In this document: piece after piece, positions 43,616 through 53,585 of the stretch
Position numbering within the stretch: the stretch's first letter is position 1
Layout of the letters: every line of letters starts with the position of its first letter
Assembly: GCF_004337365.2 (NCBI RefSeq)
Contig: NZ_CP044016.1
Coordinates: forward strand, 4,321,507-4,385,506
Reading direction: 5' to 3'
Length of the DNA stretch: 64,000 bases
From: Rhizosphaericola mali
Lineage (GTDB): Bacteria > Bacteroidota > Bacteroidia > Chitinophagales > Chitinophagaceae
The notes under the pieces: model-generated
What the model was told of the DNA's origin: nothing
Seen by the model: the letters and a program-made list of their open reading frames with translations, nothing else
Database searches by the model: none
Translations under genes and position numbers: made by a program

Positions 43616-44920
43616 TTAATTTGCTGATAATTCACTTAAGCTTTCGTCCATTGCTTTTATGGTAAAATCTAAATCCGCAATTGTTAATGCATTACTCAAG
43701 AACCAACATTCATATTGAGATGCCGGTAGATATACGCCACGTTTTAACAATCCATGAAAAAATTTAGAAAATTTAGCTTGATCAGACGCCGCAGAAGTTG
43801 CAAAATCTGTTACTGGAGCAGCATTGAAAAATAAACTCATCATACTTCCTAATTGATTGACTTGCACTGGTTCATCATGCTTTGCAAATACATCAATAAT
43901 GCCCTTTTTCAAATAAGCAGCTTTTTCTGCTAATTCTGTATAATATTCTGGATGTAAATTTAATTCGGATAAAAGAGTAAATCCTGCGATCATTGCAAGT
44001 GGATTCCCACTTAAAGTTCCCGCTTGATACACATTGCCTAAAGGTGCGATGTGGCTCATGATTTCTTTTTTACCAGCAAATGCGCCGACAGGCAAACCTG
44101 CACCGATAACTTTTCCAAAAGTCATCAAGTCGGCATCAATATTTAACCTTGCTTGTGCGCCGCCTTTGGATTGGCGAAAACCCGTCATGACTTCATCAAA
44201 AATCAACAACATTTTATTTTCATCGCAGATAGCACGTAATCCATCTAAAAAACCTACTTTAGGTAAAACGCAACCCATATTACCAGCTACAGGTTCAACA
44301 ATGATTGCTGCAATTTCATCTTTATGTTCGGCAACTAATTTTTTTACCGCCTCCAGATCATTATACGGAGCAATTAAAGTATCATTGGTCACACCAGCCG
44401 TTACGCCGGGAACCGTTTGGATATTTAAAGTTGCTACTCCACTGCCTGCATTTACCAAAAACATATCTGCATGACCATGATAACAACCATCAAATTTGAT
44501 AAATTTATTTTTACCAGTATAGCCACGAGCTAAACGAATGGCACTCATGCAAGCCTCCGTACCACTATTGACCATTCGAATAAGATCAACATTCGGAACC
44601 ATAGATTTTATCAATTCTGCAATCTCTGTTTCTAATTCTGTTGGGGCACCGAAGGATGTGGATTTCTCTGCCTTTTTTTGAATCGCCTCAATTACTGGAC
44701 GATGCGCATGTCCCAAAATCATTGGTCCCCACGATCCAACAAAATCCACGTATTTATTACCGTCTATGTCGTATAAATAAGCGCCCTCTGCTTTTTCTAA
44801 AAAAAGAGGAATGCCTCCTACATTTTTAAATGCTCTGACAGGTGAATTGACACCGCCAGGAATTGATTTTTGCGCTCTTTCAAAAGCTGCTTTACTAGAT
44901 TCGTATGTGTACATTTTCAA
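43616..44920 (-). CDS. hemL: glutamate-1-semialdehyde 2,1-aminomutase
   Basis: The 434-residue PLP enzyme converts glutamate-1-semialdehyde to 5-aminolevulinate in haem synthesis. [17 protein letters not shown] is near residue 20. [12 protein letters not shown] holds the PLP-interacting Asp. The Schiff-base Lys is in [15 protein letters not shown] near 270. [18 protein letters not shown] is near 117. The length is normal. No other haem genes are adjacent. Confidence 0.96.
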   Translation of the reverse strand: MKMYTYESSKAAFERAQKSIPGGVNSPVRAFKNVGGIPLFLEKAEGAYLYDIDGNKYVDFVGSWGPMILGHAHRPVIEAIQKKAEKSTSFGAPTELETEIAELIKSMVPNVDLIRMVNSGTEACMSAIRLARGYTGKNKFIKFDGCYHGHADMFLVNAGSGVATLNIQTVPGVTAGVTNDTLIAPYNDLEAVKKLVAEHKDEIAAIIVEPVAGNMGCVLPKVGFLDGLRAICDENKMLLIFDEVMTGFRQSKGGAQARLNIDADLMTFGKVIGAGLPVGAFAGKKEIMSHIAPLGNVYQAGTLSGNPLAMIAGFTLLSELNLHPEYYTELAEKAAYLKKGIIDVFAKHDEPVQVNQLGSMMSLFFNAAPVTDFATSAASDQAKFSKFFHGLLKRGVYLPASQYECWFLSNALTIADLDFTIKAMDESLSELSAN

Positions 44921-45115
44921 AAAATTCTAGGGACGAAGTTAACTTTGAACGATCAAATCATTTTGGCTTTTTACAAATATTCTATGGTTTGGTGTTTTTT
45001 TTACATTGGTATGATTATCTTGCCATAATTAATGCGGCGTTAAAATTGAAAAGAATAATCAATTTAGCATTAAACTTGTTAACATATTCAGACTCCTATA
45101 TTAAAAAGTATTAAG

Positions 45116-46261
45116 ATGAAAAGTTTAGGTTGGATATTATCATTGATGATTTGCGTACCATTGCTAACTAAAGCGCAAACTGAATCCAAATTTACATTGG
45201 AAGGAAAGTTAGAAAATTTGCAAGGTAAACCCGAAAAAGTGTTATTGTATTATCCTTACAGAGAACAGAATTTTATGGATAGTGCGGAAGTGCATGATGG
45301 TAAGTATCATTTTGATGGTTTATTAAGTGGTCCCGTTAGAGCAGATCTTTATTTGAAATATAAGAAGGATACAACAAATATGGGTAAAGATGTTATGTCT
45401 ATTTTTATCCAACCTGGAGATATTACTGTGAATAGTTTAAATACTTTTTCAAATGTAACAGTTACGGGATCTCCCTCAAATGAAGATTTTAAATTGATAC
45501 AAGCAGCTGCTGTGCCATTTGAATCTAAAATGGCTCCGTTAATGGATCAATATAACACTTATGCCAAAGCTAAAAACAAGTCAGCTCAAAATCAAATTGC
45601 AAAACAAATCCTTGCATTACGTCAACAAATGAATGACAATATGTATGGTAATTTTGTGCGCAGCAATCCTAATTCTATCATTGCATTGTATGCATTGCAG
45701 CAATACGCAGGTATTAATATCAAAAATCCTGATGAGATACAACAATTGTTGTTGACTTTACCTGCAAATGAACAAAACTCTACAGATGGACAAAAGTTGA
45801 GTCAATTAATCAAATTGGCAAAATTAGCTCCAGTTGGTGGCATAGCTCCAGATTTCATTCAAAATGATACTTTAGGAAACCCAGTTGCATTATCATCTTT
45901 TAGAGGTCATTATACATTGTTAAGTTTTTGGGCAAGTTGGTGTGGACCTTGTCGCTCAGATAATAAATTATTTGTATATAATTACAATAAGTACAAGGCA
46001 AAAGGATTCAAAATTTTGGGGGTTTCTTTAGACAAACCTGGCGATAAAGAAGATTGGTTAGATGCTATTCATCAAGATAAGTTGGATTGGACACAGGTTT
46101 CTGATTTACAATTTTGGAATAATGCAGCAGCCAAGAAATATGGAGTTGTCGCATTACCTCAAAATTTCTTAATTGATCCAAGTGGAAAGATTGTTGCGAA
46201 AGACGTTAGAGGTGCTGATTTGGAAGATCTATTAGCAAAATATTATCCCGGAACTAATTAG
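45116..46261 (+). CDS. TlpA-like thiol-disulfide oxidoreductase with DUF4369 domain
   Basis: The 381-residue product has a signal peptide ending LTKAQ. An N-terminal DUF4369 beta domain follows (about 25-125), then a helical linker and a C-terminal AhpC/TSA thioredoxin domain with WASWCGPCRSDN near 273-284. ALPQNFLIDPSGKIV provides the cis-Pro. It probably acts in periplasmic thiol exchange. The partner is unknown. A strong terminator follows. Confidence 0.9.
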   Translation: MKSLGWILSLMICVPLLTKAQTESKFTLEGKLENLQGKPEKVLLYYPYREQNFMDSAEVHDGKYHFDGLLSGPVRADLYLKYKKDTTNMGKDVMSIFIQPGDITVNSLNTFSNVTVTGSPSNEDFKLIQAAAVPFESKMAPLMDQYNTYAKAKNKSAQNQIAKQILALRQQMNDNMYGNFVRSNPNSIIALYALQQYAGINIKNPDEIQQLLLTLPANEQNSTDGQKLSQLIKLAKLAPVGGIAPDFIQNDTLGNPVALSSFRGHYTLLSFWASWCGPCRSDNKLFVYNYNKYKAKGFKILGVSLDKPGDKEDWLDAIHQDKLDWTQVSDLQFWNNAAAKKYGVVALPQNFLIDPSGKIVAKDVRGADLEDLLAKYYPGTN

Positions 46262-46276
46262 TAAACAAATTGTTAT

Positions 46277-46308
46277 AAAAAAGGGAACGCAATTGCGTTC
46301 CCTTTTTT
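46277..46308. terminator. bidirectional terminator between convergent genes
   Basis: GGGAACGC pairs with GCGTTCCC around an AATT loop, flanked by six A and six T. It ends at the queA stop codon. Confidence 0.88.
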
Positions 46309-47524
46309 ATTTCCATAAAAGACTTCCGTCGCCATAACTGAGAAATCTAAAATCATGCGTTAAGGCATATTGGTATATCTCTCGCCATTTATCTCCAACG
46401 ATTGCTGCCACTAGTAAAATCAAGGTGGATTGTGGCTGATGAAAATTGGTAATTAAGCCGTCTGCAATACGTAATTGATAACCTGGTGCTATAATGATTT
46501 GCGTACGCGTTAAAAGTCGATCCATTTTTTGGTCTTCCAACCATTTAATTAATGCAGATAATGCTGTTTTTGCATCTATATCTTGCGGCAATTCGTAAGG
46601 TTCCCATTGCGTTAAGTCGTCGTGCAAAGATGTCAATTTACCAAGATGACATTTGACCCCGATCCAATACAAACTTTCCAATGTGCGTATGGACGTCGTG
46701 CCGACAGGGATAATCTTGCCATCAAGATGGTTAAGGAGATTTTGGATAAATGATTTTTTTACATCAATAGCTTCATAATGCATTTCGTGTTCACCCATTG
46801 TGTCTGCCTTTACAGGTTTGAATGTGCCAGCGCCGACATGTAATGTGACAAAGTCATGTTCGATTCCTTTTTTGCCCAAATTTTCTAATAAATCTGTTGT
46901 GAAATGCAAACCCGCTGTTGGTGCCGCAACCGAACCATCATATTTCGCATAGACGGTTTGATAACGGTCTTTATCAGATTCCTCTGTTTCGCGTTTCAAA
47001 TAAGGTGGAAGCGGAATAATGCCCGCAAAATGTAGAATCTCTGCAAAGGAAAGTGTTGTTTCATTCCACTGAAAATGAATTAAAAAATAATCATTTCTTT
47101 TTTCTATTTGCGTAGCGTTAAGTTCAATATTTTTACCATTAAATTCAAATGAATGTGTCAGTGCTCCTGATTTCCATTTTTTTGCACCTCCGATAAGGCA
47201 TTTCCAATAAACTTCTTTTTTTTCCAACATGGCGGAGGTAATATCATTATATCGGTCATCAGGTTCAAGGCAAAATAGTTCGATTTTAGAGCCAGTTTCT
47301 TTATAAAAAAGAATGCGCGCTTCCACCACCTTTGTATTGTTAAAGACAAGAAGTGTGTTTGCAGGCAAATATTCATCTAATTTATAATATTGACTTTCAG
47401 AGATATCGCCATGATTATAGATCAAAAGTTTGCTTGCGTCTCTTTGCGCCAATGGATATTTTGCAATTTTACTATCTGGTAAATCGTAGGTAAAATCTGC
47501 GATTGCTAATTCTTGAGGATGCAT
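46307..47524 (-). CDS. queA: S-adenosylmethionine:tRNA ribosyltransferase-isomerase
   Basis: The 405-residue product transfers ribose from SAM to preQ1 in tRNA, making epoxyqueuosine. Family segments are FTYDLPDSKIAKYPLAQRDASKLL in part (LPDSKIAKYPL), LLVFNNTKVVEARI, AAPTAGLHFT, and LHVGAGTFKPVK. The start at 47524 (MHPQELAIADF) is preferred to an upstream in-frame codon at 47560, because the extension is hydrophobic and atypical. Confidence 0.93.
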   Translation of the reverse strand: MHPQELAIADFTYDLPDSKIAKYPLAQRDASKLLIYNHGDISESQYYKLDEYLPANTLLVFNNTKVVEARILFYKETGSKIELFCLEPDDRYNDITSAMLEKKEVYWKCLIGGAKKWKSGALTHSFEFNGKNIELNATQIEKRNDYFLIHFQWNETTLSFAEILHFAGIIPLPPYLKRETEESDKDRYQTVYAKYDGSVAAPTAGLHFTTDLLENLGKKGIEHDFVTLHVGAGTFKPVKADTMGEHEMHYEAIDVKKSFIQNLLNHLDGKIIPVGTTSIRTLESLYWIGVKCHLGKLTSLHDDLTQWEPYELPQDIDAKTALSALIKWLEDQKMDRLLTRTQIIIAPGYQLRIADGLITNFHQPQSTLILLVAAIVGDKWREIYQYALTHDFRFLSYGDGSLLWK

Positions 47525-47613
47525 GCTGCAAAGGTATATCCTAATTGAAAAAATATTCAAAAGAAAAATTTACATATTAACAGTAATATGACAATGTTTC
47601 GTAATCAATCAAT

Positions 47614-47621
47614 TAAATTTG
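47614..47621 (+). promoter_or_regulatory. candidate -7 element of the ferritin gene
   Basis: TAAATTTG fits TAnnTTTG and lies 27 bp before the start codon. No clear -33 partner is visible. Confidence 0.35.
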
Positions 47622-47648
47622 AAATAAATAAAACCAAAAAAGAGAAGT

Positions 47649-48185
47649 ATGAAAACATGCCGACTTTCAGCTAAAATGGCGGATGCCTTGAACAAACAAA
47701 TGACTTTAGAAGCCTATTCTGCACAAGTGTATTTAATGTTATCCTCTTGGGCAGATGATTTAGGATATGCAGGTATCTCTGGATTCTTATTTAAGCATTC
47801 TACAGAAGAACGTTCTCACATGGCTAAATTGATTGAATATATTCAAGAAAGAGGTGGGAAAGTTATTATTGAATCTATTCCGAAACCTGGAGTTGAGCCC
47901 AAATCTATGCAAGAATGCTTTGAAATGGTATTCAAACAAGAAGTTGAAAATACAACAGCCATTTATAAAATTATTAAATTGGCGATGGAAGAAAGTGATT
48001 GGGCTACTTGGAATCATTTACAATGGTTTGTAACAGAACAAAGAGAAGAGGAAAAATATGCATTGCAATTGTTGGATAAAATTAAAATTGCAGGAGGCCC
48101 GAAAGCTCAAGATTCTGCCTTATTTGACTTAGATAGAGACTTATCTAAAACACCACAAGAAACGCCAATTGCAGATGATCTTTAG
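47649..48185 (+). CDS. ferritin
   Basis: The 178-residue non-haem ferritin stores iron as a 24-mer. Ferroxidase ligands are visible: Glu21 and Tyr24 in LEAYSAQVY, Glu54 and His57 in TEERSHMAK, a Glu in the FKQEVEN segment near 98, and TEQREEE near 130. The length is typical. It is monocistronic. Beside an Fe-S carrier gene and near peroxidases, it suggests iron and redox homeostasis. Confidence 0.94.
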   Translation: MKTCRLSAKMADALNKQMTLEAYSAQVYLMLSSWADDLGYAGISGFLFKHSTEERSHMAKLIEYIQERGGKVIIESIPKPGVEPKSMQECFEMVFKQEVENTTAIYKIIKLAMEESDWATWNHLQWFVTEQREEEKYALQLLDKIKIAGGPKAQDSALFDLDRDLSKTPQETPIADDL

Positions 48186-48229
48186 ACATTTCTGTAAAAT
48201 ATAACGCTATTTTGACGCTATTTTTATTA

Positions 48230-48256
48230 TTGTAAATTAAAGAAATAGTACCTTTG
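48230..48256 (+). promoter_or_regulatory. candidate promoter of the Nfu gene
   Basis: TTG at 48230-48232 is followed after 16 bp by TACCTTTG, close to the TTG-N17-23-TAnnTTTG consensus. The -7 box lies 20 bp before the start codon. Confidence 0.5.
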
Positions 48257-48276
48257 TGCCTCCAAAAGATTAATTT

Positions 48277-48876
48277 ATGATTAAGACAGGAAATCAAGTG
48301 ATCAGCATATATACAGAAATGACACCTAATCCGGAAACAATGAAATTTGTGGCCAATAAGTTGTTATATCCAGGAAAAAGTATTGATTTTCAAGATGAGA
48401 CAAACTCTGTAGCGTCTCCCTTAGCAAAAGAATTGTTTGGGTTTCCATTTATAAAAAGCGTTTTTATAGCAAGTAACTTCGTTACACTTACGAAAAGTGT
48501 AGATACGGAAGATTGGATGGATATTATACCAACAGTTAAGCAATTTCTGAAGGAATATATAGAAGGAGGAAGTCCAATTATATTAGAAGATGAAGTCGCT
48601 AAAATAAAAGTGGATCATGGAAATGAAGTGATTGCTGATGACGATGATGTTGTAAAAAGAATTAAAGAACTTTTGGATAATTATGTACGTCCTGCTGTTG
48701 AGATGGATGGCGGTGCTATTCAATTCAAAAGCTACGATGATGGTAAAGTTAATTTGATGATGCAAGGTAGCTGTAGCGGATGCCCATCTTCAATGATTAC
48801 TTTGAAAGCCGGTATCGAAGGTATGATGAAACGCATGATTCCTGAAGTAAAAGAAGTTGTTGCGGAGGCCGTGTAA
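48277..48876 (+). CDS. Nfu-type Fe-S cluster carrier
   Basis: The 199-residue product has an Nfu N-terminal domain (about 9-95, with YTEMTPNPETMKFV) and a C-terminal NifU-like domain (about 122-195). The cluster-binding pair Cys166 and Cys169 lies in GSCSGCPSS. It would receive or pass 4Fe-4S clusters to client enzymes. The length fits Nfu proteins with this domain order. A strong terminator follows. Confidence 0.92.
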   Translation: MIKTGNQVISIYTEMTPNPETMKFVANKLLYPGKSIDFQDETNSVASPLAKELFGFPFIKSVFIASNFVTLTKSVDTEDWMDIIPTVKQFLKEYIEGGSPIILEDEVAKIKVDHGNEVIADDDDVVKRIKELLDNYVRPAVEMDGGAIQFKSYDDGKVNLMMQGSCSGCPSSMITLKAGIEGMMKRMIPEVKEVVAEAV

Positions 48877-48892
48877 GATATTTTTATGTAAT

Positions 48893-48932
48893 AAAAAAGG
48901 TGGAGCTTAATTATAAGAGCTCCACCTTTTTT
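48893..48932. terminator. terminator between convergent genes
   Basis: A 15-bp stem (48893-48907 with 48918-48932) with A-rich and T-rich ends and a 10-nt loop is suited to terminate both genes. Confidence 0.87.
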
Positions 48933-48948
48933 ATTGCTATTGATTATT

Positions 48949-50388
48949 CTAACTTTTGAGTAATAAATTGACAGCATTCGAAACTTCTGTCAATACACCT
49001 TGATCACTTCCTGAAAATCCAACCATTTCAAATTTGATATTGCCATCTCTGCCAATGATAAATTTTGTTGGAATACCTGTGACCCCATATGATTTTATGA
49101 CGTCAAATTCCTTACCATTTGTTTTACTTGGCTCATCTAGAAGTACTTGAAAAGTATATTTCTTTTCTTGGATAAATGAGGATACCTCTTTAAATCGTTG
49201 CTCAGGGGTACTTCGTTCCCAAGTATCTACAAACAAGAATACTACATCTTTATTGTCTTTATATTTGTTGACGGCTAATTGCATTCCAGGAAAAGACATT
49301 TTGCAAGGTCCGCACCATGTTGCCCAGAAATCAATGATCACTACTTTTCCTTTTAAGCTACTTAAAGAAACTTTTTTTCCTTGCAGATTCTTTAGTGTGA
49401 AATCATGTGAAGGTTTATTAATCATGGACGCCAAAAGGGTTGCTTTTTCAGCTTGTTCTTTTTGTTTGTCAAGCTCTTCTATAAAAGGGGTAACATCTCT
49501 TTCAGGATAAACTTTTTTATATGCTGCTTCTAATTGAGCTTTAACGATGTCATTGCCTTTTCCTACCTTATAAACCTTGCTGCCAATTTCTAGTGCTTTA
49601 TTCCATTGTTTATTTTCATTTAATAATGTAATGTAGGTACCGTTTATGTCAGACTCTGCACCTTTTAGATAAGTATATGCATCTTCTTCATATTTTAAGG
49701 CTTCTGCTTTTTTGCCCTCTTTGGACAGAATAACCGCATAAGTATCTTCATACATGGAATAACTTTGTTTCAAATCCTTGCTTGTTTCTGAACTATCACT
49801 TGTAGGTAATTTTTCTATAGCTGCTTTCGTTTTTTCTAATGATTTTTTGGATAATATTTCAGCAATGCTCAAGTGTTGTCCACTTTCAGCCCATTTCCAA
49901 GAAATAGAGTTAAGTACTTCGGCGCTTAATTCCTTGCTATACTCTTGTACTTTAGTGGTGTCTTTTATTAAGAAAATTGGGTAAGCGGAACTTTTTAAAG
50001 CGGTATAATAAGATCCTGCAGCAGAATTTTCATCATCAAAATTTACATCAGGGAATTCAGTTTTTAGCTTATTAAAATCTTGCAACGTATATTGCTCTGC
50101 TTGTATTTTTTTAAAATCTTGGATAATTTGAACCATTGATGCAACTTGGCCCTTCGGATAAATTGAAATAATTTCTTTATCTATAGAGTCATTGGCTGAT
50201 CTACGTTGGTTCAATTGCAAATAGTTCATCTTTAATTTAAGCAAACTGGTTTCAGGAACTTTCGCATGGAGAGAATCTTCGAATTGCTTATAGAGTTCGC
50301 TACTGGTTTTTTCTTGTGCGTTTGCAAATCCAATTGAGAACATACCAAAAGTTAAAAATGCCATTTTGGTTAGCTTCGTTTGTAACAT
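48949..50388 (-). CDS. TlpA-family thioredoxin-like protein with helical N-terminal region
   Basis: The 479-residue product has a signal peptide ending ANAQ. A long helical, TPR-like region follows (about 30-300, with WNKALEIGSKVYKVG), then a C-terminal thioredoxin domain with IDFWATWCGPCKMSFPG near 352-368. GVTGIPTKFIIGRDG gives the cis-Pro. It probably reduces or isomerises envelope thiols. It is divergent from the glycoside-hydrolase-like gene. Confidence 0.9.
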   Translation of the reverse strand: MLQTKLTKMAFLTFGMFSIGFANAQEKTSSELYKQFEDSLHAKVPETSLLKLKMNYLQLNQRRSANDSIDKEIISIYPKGQVASMVQIIQDFKKIQAEQYTLQDFNKLKTEFPDVNFDDENSAAGSYYTALKSSAYPIFLIKDTTKVQEYSKELSAEVLNSISWKWAESGQHLSIAEILSKKSLEKTKAAIEKLPTSDSSETSKDLKQSYSMYEDTYAVILSKEGKKAEALKYEEDAYTYLKGAESDINGTYITLLNENKQWNKALEIGSKVYKVGKGNDIVKAQLEAAYKKVYPERDVTPFIEELDKQKEQAEKATLLASMINKPSHDFTLKNLQGKKVSLSSLKGKVVIIDFWATWCGPCKMSFPGMQLAVNKYKDNKDVVFLFVDTWERSTPEQRFKEVSSFIQEKKYTFQVLLDEPSKTNGKEFDVIKSYGVTGIPTKFIIGRDGNIKFEMVGFSGSDQGVLTEVSNAVNLLLKS

Positions 50389-50529
50389 AGTAATAGTATT
50401 TAAATAAAAATATGATAGATGTATGGATAAAATTACGCAATCGTTTGAAAATTAAAATATTTTTCTTTTTTAGTAATATTGTACTTATTTCTTTATTCAA
50501 ATAGATTCTATTTCAGCTAAAATATAGTG

Positions 50530-53500
50530 ATGAGAAAAATACATTTCAGTATAATTATTTTTTTTGTTTTTCTAAGTATTCAGAATTTACATAGTCAAAA
50601 TTTAAAAAATACAATTGCCTTTAAGGAATGGAATTATGATTCATTAGGAAATCATAGAATAGTCGTATCGGTTCCAAAAGCGGGAAAAGTGGCAAGAGTT
50701 ACTATAGAGTGGAGGCGTAGAGATGAAAACCCTGAATTAAAATCTATTTTTGTAGTGGATGCATTAACGAATAAAAGGATTATAAATACAAAAGTAGAAT
50801 TTATCGACAGAGAAAAAGGAACTATATTATTTGAACCGGTATCGGGCAAAGGGACTTATTATATTTATTATATGCCATTTTATCGGCAAGGAAGCCCATT
50901 CTATCCGAAAGATAAATACTATAACGATGAAAATATTGCATCTGATACATGGTTGAATGTCTTTAAACAATCTTCTGCAGTTGTCGCTATTGCGCAAAGA
51001 AATGAATCAGTTAATGAGTTCAATAGTTTTGATCCGATGGAAATTGTCGCTACGAAATCGGAAGTAAACGAATTTTTAAAATTAAATAAAAATCAAGAAT
51101 ACTTTGTTTTTTCAGAAGATAGAATGCATCCAATCCGAATGACTAAAGATTTTCCTTATAGGTGGATGCATAAAAATATTCAATCGCCTTATTTTGAGGG
51201 TACTACAGACAAAGGTGAGAATTATAGTTTTCAACTGGGTTTGTATTCAGATAAAGATAGTTTGGCTGATGTTGTACTAGAATGGTCGGATTTAAAATAT
51301 AAAACAAATACTATAAAAAAATCCTATTTAAGTATACTCAATAATTATGGAAATAGTTGGCTGGGCGATACAATGAATTTTAAAGTTCAAATTCCTATAA
51401 ATAAGGTGCAAGCATTTTGGTGTCTGGTAAATATCCCAGATAATGCATCTGCTGGTGCTTATAGTGGCACGATAACTATTCATTCAAAAGGATTAAAAGA
51501 TAGAATCGTTCCTATTAAAATAAATATTTCTAATAAGCTTGCAAAAAATCATGGTGTCGATGAACCATGGAAACAGACTAGACTTACTTGGTTAAATAGT
51601 AAGATGGCGGAGAAAAATGCTTTAATACCTCCTTATACGGCATTAAAACTGAATAATAATGAAATAGAATTATTAGGGAGGAAAGTAGCAATAGATAAAA
51701 CGGGTTTCCCAAAATCTATCCAAACTTTTTTTACGGAGGAAATGACTGCGGTAGATACACAAGCGAGAAATATTATTACCGAGCCTATACATTTTCATAT
51801 AAAAGATAGCAAAAGCAAGGACTTAGCCTTTACACAAAGCCCTATAAATTATAGTGAGAATACAGATACTAAGATTTCTTGGAATGTCTTGAATACAAAC
51901 AAAAGTCTACAACTAGCGGTAAATGGTAGTTTGGAATTTGATGGGTTTTTAAACTATGAAGTTAAATTGATCGCGACAGAAGATATTCAATTAAAAGAGG
52001 TACAATTACACCTACCCATTACTCCAGATGTGGCTAAATATTTTATGGGCTTAGGTGAAAAAGGGCAAGCTTTTAATCATGATATCAATTGGAAATGGGA
52101 TGTTGCGCATAAAAACCAAGATGGCGCATGGATTGGTGATGTCAATGCTGGATTACAATTTGGATTAAGGGATGAAAATTATTCACGCCCATTAAACACG
52201 AATTTTTATTTGCAAAAACCTTTACTATTGCCAACGTCTTGGGGCAATGATGGTGCTGGAGGTATAGACGTTTCTTTAAAAGGAACTTCTATGTTAGTGA
52301 ATTGCTATTCTGGCGAAAGAAGGTTAAAAAAAGGGGATACGCTATACTATAATTTTAGATTGTTAGTTACACCATTCCATACTATAAATACAGAATTTCA
52401 GTGGGATAATAGATTTGTACATAAATATCTACCAGTAAAAAAAGCAAAAGACTATTGTGCGACTGTAATAAATATTCATCAAGGAACGCCTATCAATCCT
52501 TATATCAATTATCCTTTTATCAAAACTAAGGAGATGAAGGCGTATATTGATAGTGCGCACGCCTTAGGTATGAAAGTTAAAATTTATAATACTGTTCGTG
52601 AATTATCCAATAGAGCATACGAATTACCCGCACTATTTAGTTTGGGACATGAAATATATTCTAACGGTAAAGGAGGAGGTTATGCTTGGCTGCAAGAGCA
52701 TTTAGATAGTAATTATATTGCCGCTTGGTATACACCAGAAACAAATGATGCTGCAATTATAAATAGTGGAATGAGCCGTTGGCATAACTATTATGTAGAA
52801 GGAATGAATTGGTTGACCAAAAATATCGGAATAGACGGAATTTATTTAGATGATGTGGCTTTCGATCGTAATACGATGAAGCGTATTAAAAAAGTTATGA
52901 CCGATGATGGGCATCCCGGTATTATTGATCTACATTCGGCAAATCAGTACAATAAGTCAGATGGTTTTATTAATAGTGCTAATTTGTATTTAGAATTATT
53001 CCCATATATAAACAGATTATGGTTTGGGGAATATTTTGACTATGATAATAATAGTCCGGATTTTTTCCTAACTGAAGTTTCCGGTATTCCTTTTGGTTTG
53101 ATGGGAGAGATGTTGCAAAATAATGGAAATTTATATCGTGGTTTATTGTATGGAATGACAAATAGATTGTTTTGGGATGGAGGGGAAAATGTGCCTGCAG
53201 ATCCTCGCCCAATATGGAAAGAATGGAATCATTTTGGAATTAAAGGAAGTAAGATGATTGGTTATTGGGTTAAAAATAATCCTATAAAAACGGACAATAA
53301 TAAAATATTAGCTACGATCTATAAAAAGGATAAAAAAGTGTTGATTGCCATAGCAAGTTGGGCAGATGGTGAGCAAAATTTTCACTTGAATTTTGATTGG
53401 AAAAAATTGGGAATGGATCCATCTAAATGCCAATTAATTGCTCCTGAAATTGAAAATTTTCAAACTAAAAAAACGTTTAATCTGAATGCAACGATTCCTG

Positions 53501-53547
53501 TGCAAAATAAAAAAGGTTGGTTGTTGGAATTGGTAGAATCTAATTAA
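50530..53547 (+). CDS. large secreted glycoside-hydrolase-like protein (GH123-like/DUF6067 type)
   Basis: The 1005-residue product has a signal peptide ending LHSQ. Beta-rich N-terminal domains span about 25-330. A beta-sandwich follows, then a TIM-barrel-like region with NRFVHKYLPVKKAKDY near 640, GIDGIYLDDVAFDRNT near 765-780, and IDLHSANQYNKSDG. The paired Asp in YLDDVAF are candidate catalytic residues. It ends with a small beta domain. Resemblance to GH123_N/DUF6067 proteins is by pattern only, and the substrate is unknown. ATG 50530 is preferred to the GTG just before it. Confidence 0.75.
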   Translation: MRKIHFSIIIFFVFLSIQNLHSQNLKNTIAFKEWNYDSLGNHRIVVSVPKAGKVARVTIEWRRRDENPELKSIFVVDALTNKRIINTKVEFIDREKGTILFEPVSGKGTYYIYYMPFYRQGSPFYPKDKYYNDENIASDTWLNVFKQSSAVVAIAQRNESVNEFNSFDPMEIVATKSEVNEFLKLNKNQEYFVFSEDRMHPIRMTKDFPYRWMHKNIQSPYFEGTTDKGENYSFQLGLYSDKDSLADVVLEWSDLKYKTNTIKKSYLSILNNYGNSWLGDTMNFKVQIPINKVQAFWCLVNIPDNASAGAYSGTITIHSKGLKDRIVPIKINISNKLAKNHGVDEPWKQTRLTWLNSKMAEKNALIPPYTALKLNNNEIELLGRKVAIDKTGFPKSIQTFFTEEMTAVDTQARNIITEPIHFHIKDSKSKDLAFTQSPINYSENTDTKISWNVLNTNKSLQLAVNGSLEFDGFLNYEVKLIATEDIQLKEVQLHLPITPDVAKYFMGLGEKGQAFNHDINWKWDVAHKNQDGAWIGDVNAGLQFGLRDENYSRPLNTNFYLQKPLLLPTSWGNDGAGGIDVSLKGTSMLVNCYSGERRLKKGDTLYYNFRLLVTPFHTINTEFQWDNRFVHKYLPVKKAKDYCATVINIHQGTPINPYINYPFIKTKEMKAYIDSAHALGMKVKIYNTVRELSNRAYELPALFSLGHEIYSNGKGGGYAWLQEHLDSNYIAAWYTPETNDAAIINSGMSRWHNYYVEGMNWLTKNIGIDGIYLDDVAFDRNTMKRIKKVMTDDGHPGIIDLHSANQYNKSDGFINSANLYLELFPYINRLWFGEYFDYDNNSPDFFLTEVSGIPFGLMGEMLQNNGNLYRGLLYGMTNRLFWDGGENVPADPRPIWKEWNHFGIKGSKMIGYWVKNNPIKTDNNKILATIYKKDKKVLIAIASWADGEQNFHLNFDWKKLGMDPSKCQLIAPEIENFQTKKTFNLNATIPVQNKKGWLLELVESN

Positions 53548-53550
53548 ATA

Positions 53551-53585
53551 AAAACGTTCTAGTCCATTGGCTAGAACGTTTTTTC
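53551..53585. terminator. bidirectional terminator overlapping the panE stop
   Basis: A 12-bp stem (53551-53562 with 53571-53582) has an 8-nt loop and flanking A and T runs. The right arm contains the panE stop codon and its last codons. Confidence 0.83.

Noticed and set aside
44034-44474. 146-codon open frame antisense to hemL
   Set aside because: It is fully inside hemL, whose conserved motifs are intact. It is explained by codon bias.
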